This document shows, piece after piece, positions 42,868 through 52,863 of a stretch of DNA of 64,000 nt. The stretch is taken from positions 117,660 to 181,659 of the forward strand of contig JBAMJV010001407.1 in the NCBI GenBank assembly GCA_037951105.1, written 5' to 3'. The translations under genes and the position numbers were made by a program. Within the stretch, counting starts at the first letter, position 1, and each line of letters begins with the position of its first letter. This DNA is from Echinarachnius parma (taxonomy: Eukaryota; Echinodermata; Echinoidea; Clypeasteroida; Echinarachniidae). The notes below the pieces were generated by a model, which saw only the letters and a list, made by a program, of their open reading frames with translations, had not been told where the DNA came from and made no database searches.

Positions 42868-43163
42868 GCTGATTGTGCCGTTTTGGTTGTTGCTGCTTCA
42901 ACTGGGGAATTCGAAGCTGGAATCTCCAAAATGGACAGACGCGCGAGCACGCCCTCTTGTGTTACACCCTGGGCGTCACTCAGATGATCGTGTGCGTGAA
43001 CAAGATGGATAACACGGAGCCCCCATATAGTGAAGCCCGTTTTGAGGAGATTAAGAAGGAGGTCGCGAGTTACGTGAAGAAGGTCGGCTACAATCCCACG
43101 TCCGTGCCCTTCGTACCCATATCCGGGTGGCATGGAGACAACATGATAGAGCGTGCCGAGGAA
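42868..43163 (+). CDS. EEF1A: eEF1A gene B, coding exon 3, frameshifted as printed
   Basis: The exon encodes the rest of the GTPase domain: [20 protein letters not shown] at the start; then, in the next frame, [38 protein letters not shown] (G4 motif NKMD, which reads guanine), [10 protein letters not shown] and MIERAEE. The acceptor is TTCAG at 42863-42867 and the donor GTAAGT at 43164. The length is 296 bp where 297 is needed. The shift falls at the A run 42928-42931 (TCCAAAATGG where ISKNGQ would need five As). Everything after it is intact, so this is either one lost base in a homopolymer or a sequencing error. A 34-bp gap separates the acceptor from a hAT element. Confidence 0.92.
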
Positions 43164-44310
43164 GTAAGTGAACAACTCAAATTCCACAATTAAAGTGATC
43201 CATCAACTTTTTGTATTAAAATTCAACCCAAATCATTAGGAGCTTACAAACTTCTCTTGTACCTTGTTGTTTGGCTTATGGTAACAGAAGGATGAAACGG
43301 GTTTTGATTTTTCAAGTGCCTCCTTTATTATGGAGACATTTAAGATCGAATTCATAAGCGTCTATAGTTTCAAGAATCTTCCAATGATACTGGGGCCCGT
43401 TTCATGAAAGGGTATTAGTTATGTCCACCCTGTGAACGCACTTTGAACACACTGAGCACACTCTGAAAGAACACACCTTCAATAGCCAAGATGAGCGTTA
43501 ATCAAATAATTGCCCCGCTGTAAGAGTTGAAGTCGATTAAGTTGCATCGTATTCTCAAGTCAGGAAATGTGCACACAATAATTGCGCATTGCAACTGTAT
43601 TGATTGCATCTCTTTCTGCAACGGGTCCTATATAATTATGAGGTAAAAGTATAAGAAGTTCACATACTAGTATTATAATTGTAAGTATAGGTAATTGATT
43701 TGTATCGAAGATAGTTGAGTTTTGGTATAGAGGGCGCTACACAAAATATGTTTTTTTTTTTGTAGTGTCAAATTTGAATGAGCATAAAATTTTAATGGCA
43801 AAATAAACTTTAATTGATCGAAATCGTTTTAGAAATGGCTGAAATATCCATAAACAAAACCATTTGTAATAATGAATTGTGGGGCCTAAAAATTATTCAA
43901 CAACTTTTAACCAGCCGTTAAAAAGAAGAAAAAAATTGCTTCATCCTTACAAAAGAGGTTTTTAGAAATGTTTTAAATGGTTGAAACTAATGAGTTTTTA
44001 GAGAGCGCCCTCTTGAGTTGTATCTATCGCGTCAACCTTGTCCTTTGTGATTGGAACACGCGCCATCCATATGTACGTATATCCGTCACAGGCACGTTAC
44101 ACTTAAGACGGTCTTAACTAAGACCCTTTCATGAAGCGGGGCCACTGGTGTATAATTGAAGTCGCAAATAACACTTTTGGGAAAAATAAAGTTGATGGAT
44201 CAATCAAATTCCGTAATTCAAGTTTGACGTTAACATATCACTCTTGTGCCCCCCTAGTTAACGAACAACTAAATCCCCCAATTAAATTTAAAGTACCACA
44301 ATTGAGCGTT
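43164..44310. other. Intron 3 of gene B, proximal part
   Basis: Contains an AAAGGGATAGTTGAG-family MITE (about 43710-44020, GATAGTTGAGTTTTGGTATA to GCGCCCTCTTGAGTTG). Words GTTGATGGATCA and CAAATTCC recur inverted or direct between 43180-43215 and 44180-44215. No gene was found; the 63-residue frame at 44131 has no support. Confidence 0.5.
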
Positions 44311-44317
44311 CAAATCA

Positions 44318-44355
44318 CTTAACATGCTTGAACGTGCCGATAAAGTAACGCACAT
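44318..44355 (+). pseudogene. Relic of the 3' end of exon 3 (relic 3)
   Basis: AACATGCTTGAACGTGCCGA, then TAAAGTAACG, parallels AACATGATAGAGCGTGCCGA, then GGAAGTAAGTG, at the end of exon 3 (43140-43170). It would read NMLERADK before a degenerate donor. It is short, so chance or gene conversion debris cannot be excluded, but the Leu is the residue usual in other eEF1As. Confidence 0.45.
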
Positions 44356-44399
44356 ACTATACGAACAAGTTCATCGATTTATATTTTTATATCGATGGC

Positions 44400-44818
44400 C
44401 CCTATATCATTGTCCAAATCATCAAAATCCAATTGGAAATCTAGCGGCTCCCTCGCATCTATATGAATAAATATATATATGTATATCGATGCTCTCTCGT
44501 ACCTTTGTTTCCTATTAAAAATAGAAGCATGGAGCAGGCTTCGGTCTTTCAAATTTCCCTTTCGTCAAAAAGCTATTTGCGATTGAAGTCTCCGGATGTT
44601 AAACTATCCAATGGATAGTCGTAACGGTGTACACAGACGGTGCAATAAGTTAGTAAATATCACTTTGCATTTTTGCTCATTACTCTGCCATATAATGCCC
44701 ATTTAACGTTAAAATGTTCACACAATACCCAGGGGACAAATCAGACCACGATAACACATCCTATATCATTCATCTCGTTTTGCACATGTCAACAAAGTTA
44801 CTAGATCCCTTTTAAGAA
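44400..44818. repeat. Dispersed repeat ending TTACTAGATCCCTTT
   Basis: Matches 8082-8290 and 40960-41110. The right end CATGTCAACAAAGTTACTAG is the inverse of the starts at 1283, 54000 and 60832, so this family probably has an AAAGGGATCTAGTAAC terminus. No coding. Confidence 0.65.
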
Positions 44819-44978
44819 CAGTGACGCCCAAGCAAAGTGTTGCTTTCATATGTTTTTAGAGATTAGGAGGAATCATCTCTGAACGAGCATAATCGGGTAA
44901 GAAACGAAACTACAGCTCTTTGAAAATGTCAATTTATTTCTATGGGGGACTCAAATGTCGATCATCGATTATACACCA

Positions 44979-45142
44979 CACTGGATATAGCACGCTGCAC
45001 ACTGCCGAATGTGCGACATTGAAGCCGCCGCAAATATCTAAAAGTACACCCAAGAGATTTAAGCACTCGCGCGAATCGATTCGCGCGAGTGAATGGAGCA
45101 CCTTTGTAGCTGGCTTCATGACGAGGTGGCTATATCCAGTAT
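44979..45142. mobile_element. CACTGGATATAGCA MITE, second copy
   Basis: Inverted ends CTGGATATAGCA and GGCTATATCCAG. The centre holds a perfect 26-base palindrome around GCGCGAATCGATTCGCGC. Same family as 8291-8474. Confidence 0.85.
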
Positions 45143-45156
45143 TTTTATATCGATGA

Positions 45157-45430
45157 TTAATATGGGGGACTCAAATTGGCAACACACTCTTGATATTAGT
45201 TTGTGGATTACTCCCCATATGTTTTATATATACATTTTCAATTTAATCAGCTTTTTTCAGTCACACCTTCCACTCCCCAAACCTCTCATGATACTGTATA
45301 TAACTGTTTTCTGTATAACATACTTTGTTGAACAAAATGTAGGGAAAATTGAAATAAATTAAAATTGTGTACACAACATATGGGGAGTTATCCACAACTT
45401 TGGCCAGAGTGTGTTGCCAATTTGAGTCAC
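45157..45430. mobile_element. Inverted-repeat element next to exon 4
   Basis: GACTCAAATTGGCAACACAC, then CTCCCCATATG at 45167-45222, recurs inverted at 45370-45430 (CATATGGGGAG, then GTGTGTTGCCAATTTGAGTC). Gene A has the GTTGCCAATTTGAGT sequence at 781-796, in the matching place. Confidence 0.75.
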
Positions 45431-45771
45431 TCGTAGAATTAAATGGACATTTAATTCCAAAGAGCCACAATTCTTTTGATCGATCGTGCTCAAACTTTCA
45501 GAGATTATTCAGCCTATTCAGTGTTTAATAACTATGTAAGCAATGAATTGTCAAATTTGTCCTTAAATTGGCAAGGCATGGTCATATTTTAAAAACGATT
45601 TTCGGGTTCAAAGATGAGATTTTCATTACTGAATACGTTCCACCCTTGTCTATGTCAATGAAAGGTAGACAAAAATTAGGAGTTGCCAATTTGTTGAGGG
45701 ATATAATGATAAATTTTGCCTTGAAATAGCTCTCGTCCTTGATGGGTTAATGTTTTTTTTTGTTCCAACAG

Positions 45772-45928
45772 ACTATGCCGTGGTTCAAGGGATGGTCCAT
45801 TGAGCGGAAGGTAGGCGGCAATGCCAGCGGATTCACCCTCTTAGAAGCACTCGACGCTGTATTGGTTCCGAAACAATGCACCGATAAGCCTCTCCGGCTA
45901 CCGCTTCAGGACGTCTACAACATTGAAG
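45772..45928 (+). CDS. EEF1A: eEF1A gene B, coding exon 4
   Basis: The exon encodes [20 protein letters not shown] through [20 protein letters not shown] to [11 protein letters not shown]. Acceptor AACAG at 45767-45771; donor GTGATT at 45929; the codon is split G|GT with exon 5. Same length and phases as gene A's exon. The PWFKGW and LPLQDVY signatures are intact. However, the nearly invariant KIGG at the domain I/II junction reads NIEG, changing two conserved residues. Together with the exon 3 shift and the lost tail, this suggests relaxed constraint on gene B. Confidence 0.95.
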
Positions 45929-45974
45929 GTGATTTATCCTTCTTCATTTATTAATTTATTTCGGGTAAAGTATC

Positions 45975-46110
45975 AGTAATCTCGATCTTGTTCTTGATCT
46001 CGGATATTTCTGATCTTGATCTCGGAGGTTCTGATCTCGATCTTGAGCTGTGGATCTTGGTCTTGATCTTGATCTCGGACTGTCTGATCTTGATCTTGGA
46101 CCCAACACTG
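45975..46110 (+). repeat. GATCTTGATCTCG low-complexity repeat
   Basis: Irregular repeats of TGATCTTGATCTCGGA over about 130 bases just after exon 4. Absent from the corresponding place in gene A. Confidence 0.8.
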
Positions 46111-46609
46111 ATACAAAGGTAAACGCGTACAGTGTGAACGTTGACAGGTATTCGGCTTTGAAGCTATATGCGTGTTAATTGCAATCCCAAGTTGACTAGT
46201 ATGCTCTCCTGAGAGTTGAGATGGTGCGCAAGATAATCGTCCGGGGGTGTTTCACAAAGATCTTAAGTTGAACTTCACTCTAAGTTGGACCGAACTATTA
46301 TGGAAAACCGTTTATAGCCTTGGAATACAATATATTAAAACAGCAATAAACAAGAATGTTAATTTTCCTATAAATGTTGCTTCAAGAACATAAACTGTCC
46401 TTGATAATAGATAATATTACTTACTTTTTGCATTTTGTCCGCTTAATTGTTTTAAAATGGTATTTGATATTTAGTAATTATTGTTGTTGTTGATGCTTAT
46501 GGATCCGATATGACTTCTTTATTCGCGCCTTTTGTTATTTAATTGAATTAGAAATACATGTACCCAGGTAGCAAGCCAACGTTGGACCAACGTCGGAAAC
46601 TTGCAAACT

Positions 46610-48025
46610 CGTTGGAACTCGTTGGACGTTGGACAATCTCGTTGGATCAACGTTGGACCAACATCGGTAACTCGCAGTGAAAAAGAAGTTGGACAATCTC
46701 GTTGGACCAACGTTGGATCAACATCGGTAACTCGCAATGAAATGTACGTTGGACAATCTCGTTGGACCAACGTTGGATCAACATCGTTAACTCGCAGTGA
46801 AATAGACGTTGGACAATTTCGTTGGACTAACGTTGGATCAACATCGGTAACTCGCAGTGAAAAAGACGTTGGACAATCTCGTTGGACCAACGTTGGACCA
46901 ACATCGGTAACTCGCAGTGAAAAAGACGTTGGACAATCTTGTTGGACCAACATTGGACCAACATCGGTAACTTGCAGTGAAATGGACGTTGGACAATCTT
47001 GTTGGACCAACGTTGGATCAACATCGGTAACTCGCAGTGAAAAAGACGTTGGACAATCTCGTTGGACCAACGTTGGACCAACATCGGTAACTCGCAGTGA
47101 AATGGACGTTGGACAATCTCGTTGGACCAACATTGGACCAACATCGGTAACTCGCAGTGAAATGGACGTTGGACAATCTTGTTGGACCAACGTTGGACCA
47201 ACATCGGTAACTCGCAGTGAAAAAGACGTCGGACAATCTCGTTGGACCAACGTTGGACCAACATCGGTAACTCGCAGTGAAATGGACGTTGGACAATCTT
47301 GTTGGACCAACATCGGTAACTCGCAGTGAAAAAGACGTCGGACAATCTTGTTGGACCAACGTTGGACCAACATCGGTAACTCGCAGTGAAATGGACGTTG
47401 GACAATCTCGTTGGACCAACGTTGCACCAACATCGGTAACTTGCAGTGAAATAGTCGTTGGACAATCTCGTTGGACCAACGTTGGATCAACATCGGTAAC
47501 TCGCAGTGAAAAAGACGTTGGACAATCTCGTTGGACCAACGTTGGACCAACATCAGTAACTCGCAGTGAAAAAGACGTTGGACAATCTCGTTAGCCCAAC
47601 GTTGGACCAACATCGGTAATTCGCAGTGAAATGGACGTTGTACAATCTTGTTGGACCAACGTTGGACCAACATCGGTAACTCGCAGTGAAGAAGACGTTG
47701 GACAATCTCGTTGGACCAACGTTGGACCAACATCGGTAACTCGCAGTGAAATGGACGTTGGACAATCTCGTTGGACCAACGGTGGACCAATTACATCGGT
47801 AACTCGCAGTGAAATTGACGTTGGACAATCTCGTTGGAGCAACGCTGGACCAACATCGGTAACTCGCAGTGAAAAAGACGTTGGACAATCTTGTTGGACC
47901 AACGTTGGATCAACATCGGTACCTCGCAGTGAAAAAGACGTTGGACAATCTCGTTGGACCAACGTTGGATCAACATCGGTAATTCGTAGTGAAAAAGACG
48001 TTGGACAATCTCGTTAGACCAACAG
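46610..48025. repeat. 60-bp minisatellite, about 23 units
   Basis: The unit is GTTGGACAATCTCGTTGGAC, CAACGTTGGACCAACATCGG, TAACTCGCAGTGAAAAAGAC, with A/T variation in the last six bases and one unit shortened near 47300. Sixty bases is 20 codons and most frames lack stops, so open frames up to 423 residues appear on both strands. They are by-products. The unit contains the self-complementary GTTGGACCAACGTTGGACCAAC core (first 20 bases diagnostic). Confidence 0.95.
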
Positions 48026-49053
48026 TAATGAGTGGACTCAAGTAGAATTACAATCATAAATAGAAGTGCGCCATCCCCGGTGAATTACCATATAGGATCG
48101 ATATGTATATTATCGGGTGTCAAGAGACCATGTATGAGTTGGGCCATCGATCTACAAGCAGTTAATAAAGTAAGCTTTCAACTATACTCGTGTGCCTACT
48201 TGTATTATATTACAACATGGTGTCTGAAGTGAAAGTGACTGTATGTCTGATTCGATTCGCCATGACCTGTGTTGTAGAAATGCTAATTTGAATCCATTTT
48301 GGGAGGCGAGCTTCACGGTTGATGTGTGACCGGATATACCATCCAGAAAACGCTTTATTGAGAACTGTACTGTTCGTTATCAACGGTGCATAGCTAGTAG
48401 GAAGAAAGAGCTCCAGAAGAGGCAGAAGCGATACTATGACCAGGGTGCCAAGTCGCTGCCGGTGTTGAAGTCTGGAGAACGTGTGTACTACCAAGTGGGA
48501 AAAGAATGGAAACCTGGCGTAGTGACAACTCAAGATTCAACGCCCCGCTCGTACCACATCCAGAGTGAGAAAGGTGGGCGGTATCGCCGGAACAGACATC
48601 ATCTAAAGAAGCGTCGCGCACCTGAAGGTAACATCCATGTTCCAGTAAACGAGGAAACGGAGGTCCCAGAAGCGTGCTGGAGTGAGGTGAAGCCGCCCTC
48701 GCAAGAACGTGACAGGCGCTACCCATACTTCGACGTCTACTCTCAGACCCCCGGATAGATTAGATTTGTGATAGAGATGAATACCATTTAGGGCAGAATA
48801 ATCCCTTGGTATCATCTAGGCGTTGGGTAGTCCACCCTGGCACTAGCACGTTAAACCATTTTGCATAAGGTAAATGTCGGTCTTACATAGGGGATGACAA
48901 CCGTACGAAAGGGGCAGAATAATCCCCTGGTTCCATCTTCTGGGTGTCGGGTAGTCTACCCTGACACTCAAGTTTTATAATTTACCAGTATTTATTATTG
49001 TTATGCCAGAGTTACACATGGCATTTCGCCTACTTGTATTATATTACAACACC
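48026..49053 (+). mobile_element. Broken Ty3/gypsy-type LTR retrotransposon remnant
   Basis: A short 5' LTR-like segment (about 48026-48217) contains AATAAAG and is followed by a primer-binding-site-like TGGTGTCTGAAGTG. The end of the LTR (CTACTTGTATTATATTACAA) recurs at 49030-49051, marking the 3' LTR end. Between is a short piece of the C-terminal, chromatin-side end of a gypsy pol polyprotein (about 48400-48758). CCAAC occurs at both outer junctions but is also part of the host array. The element is heavily deleted, looks old, and is inserted in the 60-bp array. Confidence 0.75.
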
Positions 49054-50352
49054 AACGATGGATCAACATCGGTAACTCAAAGTGAAATGGAGGTTGGACA
49101 ATCTCGTTAGAGCAACGTTGGATCGACATCGGTAACCCACAGTGAAACGTTCGTTAATCCAACGAGAATCCAACATTTCACATCTGTTGTTCACTACATG
49201 TAGCTGTTATGTTAGAAAAGGTAATTTGTTTACTCGTAGCACAGGTGGTCAAAACCCCCTTGCATAATAAAAGGATTTAAAATTAGCTGCTGAAAGCAGG
49301 ATGTATGCCATCGTTGGATCAACGTTGGTTCAACGTTGGATGAACGTTGGTTATTATTCATGAATATTCATGAGTGGTTATCATTGACTGCAAAGAGCAT
49401 TAATAATCATGTTATTTGATTGTTCAGAATGAATCCAATGTTATTATTTACTCATTATTTGAAATATATGTAAGTTATTTATCTACAAAAACATTCTAAA
49501 GGTTTGTTTCCATGATGTATTTGTGTAAATTCTTAAAACTTTATCCAAACATTCAACTTTATCGAAATACCAACCATCAAACAAATATTAACACAGAAGC
49601 TAGGTTATATAAAGCTGAGTGGATGATGTAGATGTAGTGAGTGTAGGAATAGGAATAGGACTATATGGATAGGAATAGGTCTAGGAATAGGGTTAGGGTT
49701 AGTCTTAGGTAAAGGGAAAGCTAGGATAGGATGTTCTAGATATCACCAATAGGCGTGTCATATGAATATTAATTTAATTTTTTTAGTACGGTGAGACGTT
49801 GGTCCAATGTTGGACCAACGTTGGATCAACGTTGGTCCAATGTTGGACCAACGTTGGACCAACGTTGGATCAACGTTGGACCAACGTTGGAGAAATGTTG
49901 GTGAATTACGCTGGACCAACGTTGGATGCTTGTTGGAGACATGTTGGATGCTTGTTGGAGACATGTTGGATGCTTGTTGGATGAGTGTTGGAGACATGTT
50001 GGATGCTTGTTGGAAATATGGTGGATGCTTGTTGGACACATGTTGCTTTGACGTTGGATCAACGTTTGCGTACGCCCAACCAACGCTGCTCCAACGTTGG
50101 CGAATACAAAATACCAACCTTGGATCAACGTTGGAAAAGCGTTGGTCCAACGTTGACAAATGACAACTTTCCAACGATGGACCAACGTTGATCCAACGTT
50201 GGTATTTTGTTTTCGCCAACGTTGGAGCAGCGTTGTTTGGGCGTACGCAAGCAACGTTGGTCCAACGTTGCCGGACAACGTTGGACCAACGTTGCCGAAA
50301 AAATTGGACAACGTTGGTCCAACGTTGGACCAACGTTGGCTTGCTACCTGGG

Positions 50353-51228
50353 TATTTACTACTATTATCATATCATCATATTATGATGATTGAATTAATT
50401 TTATTCAGTAAATTGTTACATAATGTATTATATTGTATTACGTTTAAGCCCTGCATTGACAGTTATGCGTCATGTCCTGGGCTATATGTAAGAGTCTGTT
50501 CACCTTTACCCTTGTTCCTTTGTTGAATTGACAATAAAGTGATATCAAATCAATCATTTGAATTAACATTTTATGCCTTAAAAAAACAACTCTTTTTACA
50601 ATACTTTTTAAATCCAACTTGGAGTGAAGTTCAGCTTAAGATCTTTGTGAAATACCCAGGGATTCAACTGTACCTGATGGCCTATATAAGTAATGCGCCT
50701 TTGCATTTGTAGTAACATATGAATTATAGGTTCAAAGGAAATGAACGCTTGTACAATCGTTATATACTTTGCGTAACTCCACATGAGAGGCGGGAGTCCT
50801 AATGCGAGAAGCAAACGTATAAGTAAAATATAACTATGTTATTGGAAAAAAAAAAGATTTCGCGATATGCATAGCGGTGACATTAAATTATATTTTTGTT
50901 TATTATTGTAAAGAAATAGAGAATTTAAATTGGCAAGAATAGTCACCATTGGCTGATTGCCATTAAACTAAAACAACAACAACATAAATTATGGTCTCTC
51001 GATAATAATACTACTAATATATAAATTGTAATGACAATACAAATGACAATGACGACCATTATGTTAATGCTAATGATTATTATAATATCTAAATAATATA
51101 TACATACATACATATGTATTATGCCGAGCCCGGCGCTCGGTATTTATAGAATGGAGAAGGTAAAGTTAATCACACGAGTTACCAGAGGATTTTCCCCCTC
51201 CTGTAACTTTTGCAAAAAAAAAGGAAAG
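50353..51228. other. AT-rich intron 4 stretch
   Basis: No gene. Bases 51118-51180 (ATGCCGAGCCCGGCGCTCGG, then GGAGAAGG-TAAAGTTAATCA) correspond to 1583-1610 and 5573-5600 of gene A, where the nested elements at 1624-5500 have separated the two parts. Confidence 0.6.
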
Positions 51229-52340
51229 GTGAGGCCTAGGGCAAATGATCGGAGATAGACGCCGCCTTGTGTGGCAAAATAGGCGTGTGGCCTAGGGCAA
51301 ATGATCGGAGATAGACGCCGCCTTGTGTGGTAAAATAGACGTGTGGCCTAGGGCAAATGATCGGAGATAGACGCCGCCTTGTGTGGCAAAATAGACGTGT
51401 GGCCTAGGGCAAATGATCGGAGATAGACGCCGCCTTGTGTGGCAAAATAGACGTGTGGCCTAGGGCAAATGATCGGAGAAAGACGCCGCCTTGTGTGGCA
51501 AAATAGACGTGTGGCCTAGGGCAAATGATCGGAGATAGACGCCGCCTTGTGTGGCAAAATAGACGTGTGGCCTAGGGCAAATGATCGGAGATAGACGCCG
51601 CCCTGTGTGGCAAAATAGACGTGTGGCCTAGGGCAAATGATCGGAGATAGACGCCGCCTTGTGTGGCAAAATAGACGTGTGGCCTAGGGCAAATGATCGG
51701 AGATAGACGCCGCCTTGTGTGGCAAAATAGACGTGTGGCCTAGGGCAAATGATCGGAGAAAGACGCCGCCTTGTGTGGCAAAATAGACGTGTGGCCTAGG
51801 GCAAATGATCGGAGATAGACGCCGCCTTGTGTGGCAAAATGGACGTGTGGCCTAGGGCAAATGATCGGAGATAGACGCCGCCTTGTGTGGCAAAATAGAC
51901 GTGTGGCCTAGGGCAAATGATCGGAGATAGACGCCGCCTTGTGTGGCAAAATAGACGTGTGCCCTGGGGCAAATGATCGGAGATAGACGCCGACTTGTGT
52001 GGCAAAATAGACGTGTGGCCTAGGGCAAATGATCGGAGATAGACGCCGCCTTGTGTGGCAAAATAGACGTTTGGCTATAGGGCAAATGATCGGAGATAGA
52101 CGCCGCCTTGTGTGGCAAAATAGACGTGTGGCCTAGCGCAAATGATCGGAGATAGACGCCGCCTTGTGTAGCAAAATAGACGTTTGGCCTAGGGCAAATG
52201 ATCGGAGATAGACGCCGCCTTGTGTGGCAAAATAGACGTGTGGCCTAGGGCAAATGATCGGAGATACACGCCGCCTTGTGTGGCAAAATAGACGTGTGGC
52301 CTAGGGCAAATGATCGGAGATAGACGCCGCCTTATGTGGC
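51229..52340 (+). repeat. 56-bp minisatellite, about 20 units
   Basis: The unit is TAGACGTGTGGCCTAGGGCA, AATGATCGGAGATAGACGCC, GCCTTGTGTGGCAAAA, head to tail with very few substitutions. The paralogous intron has one unit at about 5640-5700. The array ends about 270 bp before exon 5. High homogeneity points to recent expansion. Confidence 0.97.
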
Positions 52341-52606
52341 ACAATTGGCACGAGAAGGAATTTTGACTTTAAAGAACCCATATGACTTTTAAAATGCGCA
52401 CATCTGATTGTTTCAACTTGCACATTTCAGTTCCTCGCTTGCGATGAATTCCAACTTTACTATTGATTATACAACCCTTTCTGCAAGGCGGAGGGGGGTG
52501 GGGGGGGGGGGGCTGATGTAGCAAATGTTACAAACGAAAACGCCTAATCTAATCAGCGACTGTAAAATTCCCCTAAAACTACACATTTTTGTTTTCTACG
52601 CAATAG

Positions 52607-52863
52607 GTATTGGCACGGTTCCGGTCGGGCGAGTGCAAACGGGAATAATCAAACCTGGCGTGGTCGTTACCTTTGCCCCTGTCGGGCTCTCCACCGAAGT
52701 GAAGTCGGTCCAGATGCACCACGAGGCGATGGAAGTGGCCTTGCCCGGGGACAACGTCGGCTTCAACGTCAATAACGTGTCTGTGAAGGAGATCAAACGA
52801 GGAATGGTTGCCGGCGATTCAAAGAATGACCCGCCCAAAGAGGCCATAAACTTCCTCGCCCAG
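52607..52863 (+). CDS. EEF1A: eEF1A gene B, coding exon 5
   Basis: Domain II and the start of domain [78 protein letters not shown]. Acceptor AATAG at 52602-52606; donor GTAAGT at 52864; 257 bp, frame open throughout. GRVQTG replaces the usual GRVETG and VNNVSV replaces VKNVSV; MHHEA matches other eEF1As better than gene A's MHHTQ. Synonymous sites are mostly shared with gene A, suggesting a fairly recent duplication or gene conversion. Confidence 0.95.

Larger units (their letters stand above)
46563..50352. mobile_element. 3.8-kb foldback/minisatellite TIR element
   Basis: CCCAGGTAGCAAGCCAACGT at 46563 and ACGTTGGCTTGCTACCTGGG ending at 50352 are perfect inverses, flanked by TA on both sides. 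The left 1.4 kb is a 60-bp tandem array. The right 0.5 kb is made of GTTGGACCAACG-type words, including a hairpin of about 190 bases (50065-50255). The middle has a broken gypsy-type retroelement, a few more 60-bp units (49054-49170) and unique AT-rich DNA (49200-49790) with GGAATAGGAATAGG and two GGGTTA units near 49690. No transposase was recognised. It lies in intron 4 of gene B and gene A lacks it. Confidence 0.8.

Noticed and set aside
46519-47790. 423-residue open frame rich in VQRWSNEIVQR/FHCELPMLVQ repeats, and a 242-residue one on the other strand
   Set aside because: Both run through the 60-bp minisatellite, whose length is a multiple of 3 and which lacks stops in several frames. 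Multiple overlapping repeats in both strands show this is a property of the DNA repeat.
51229-52340. Regularly spaced repeats as a CRISPR array
   Set aside because: Units are contiguous, with no unique spacers, in an animal intron; it is a minisatellite.
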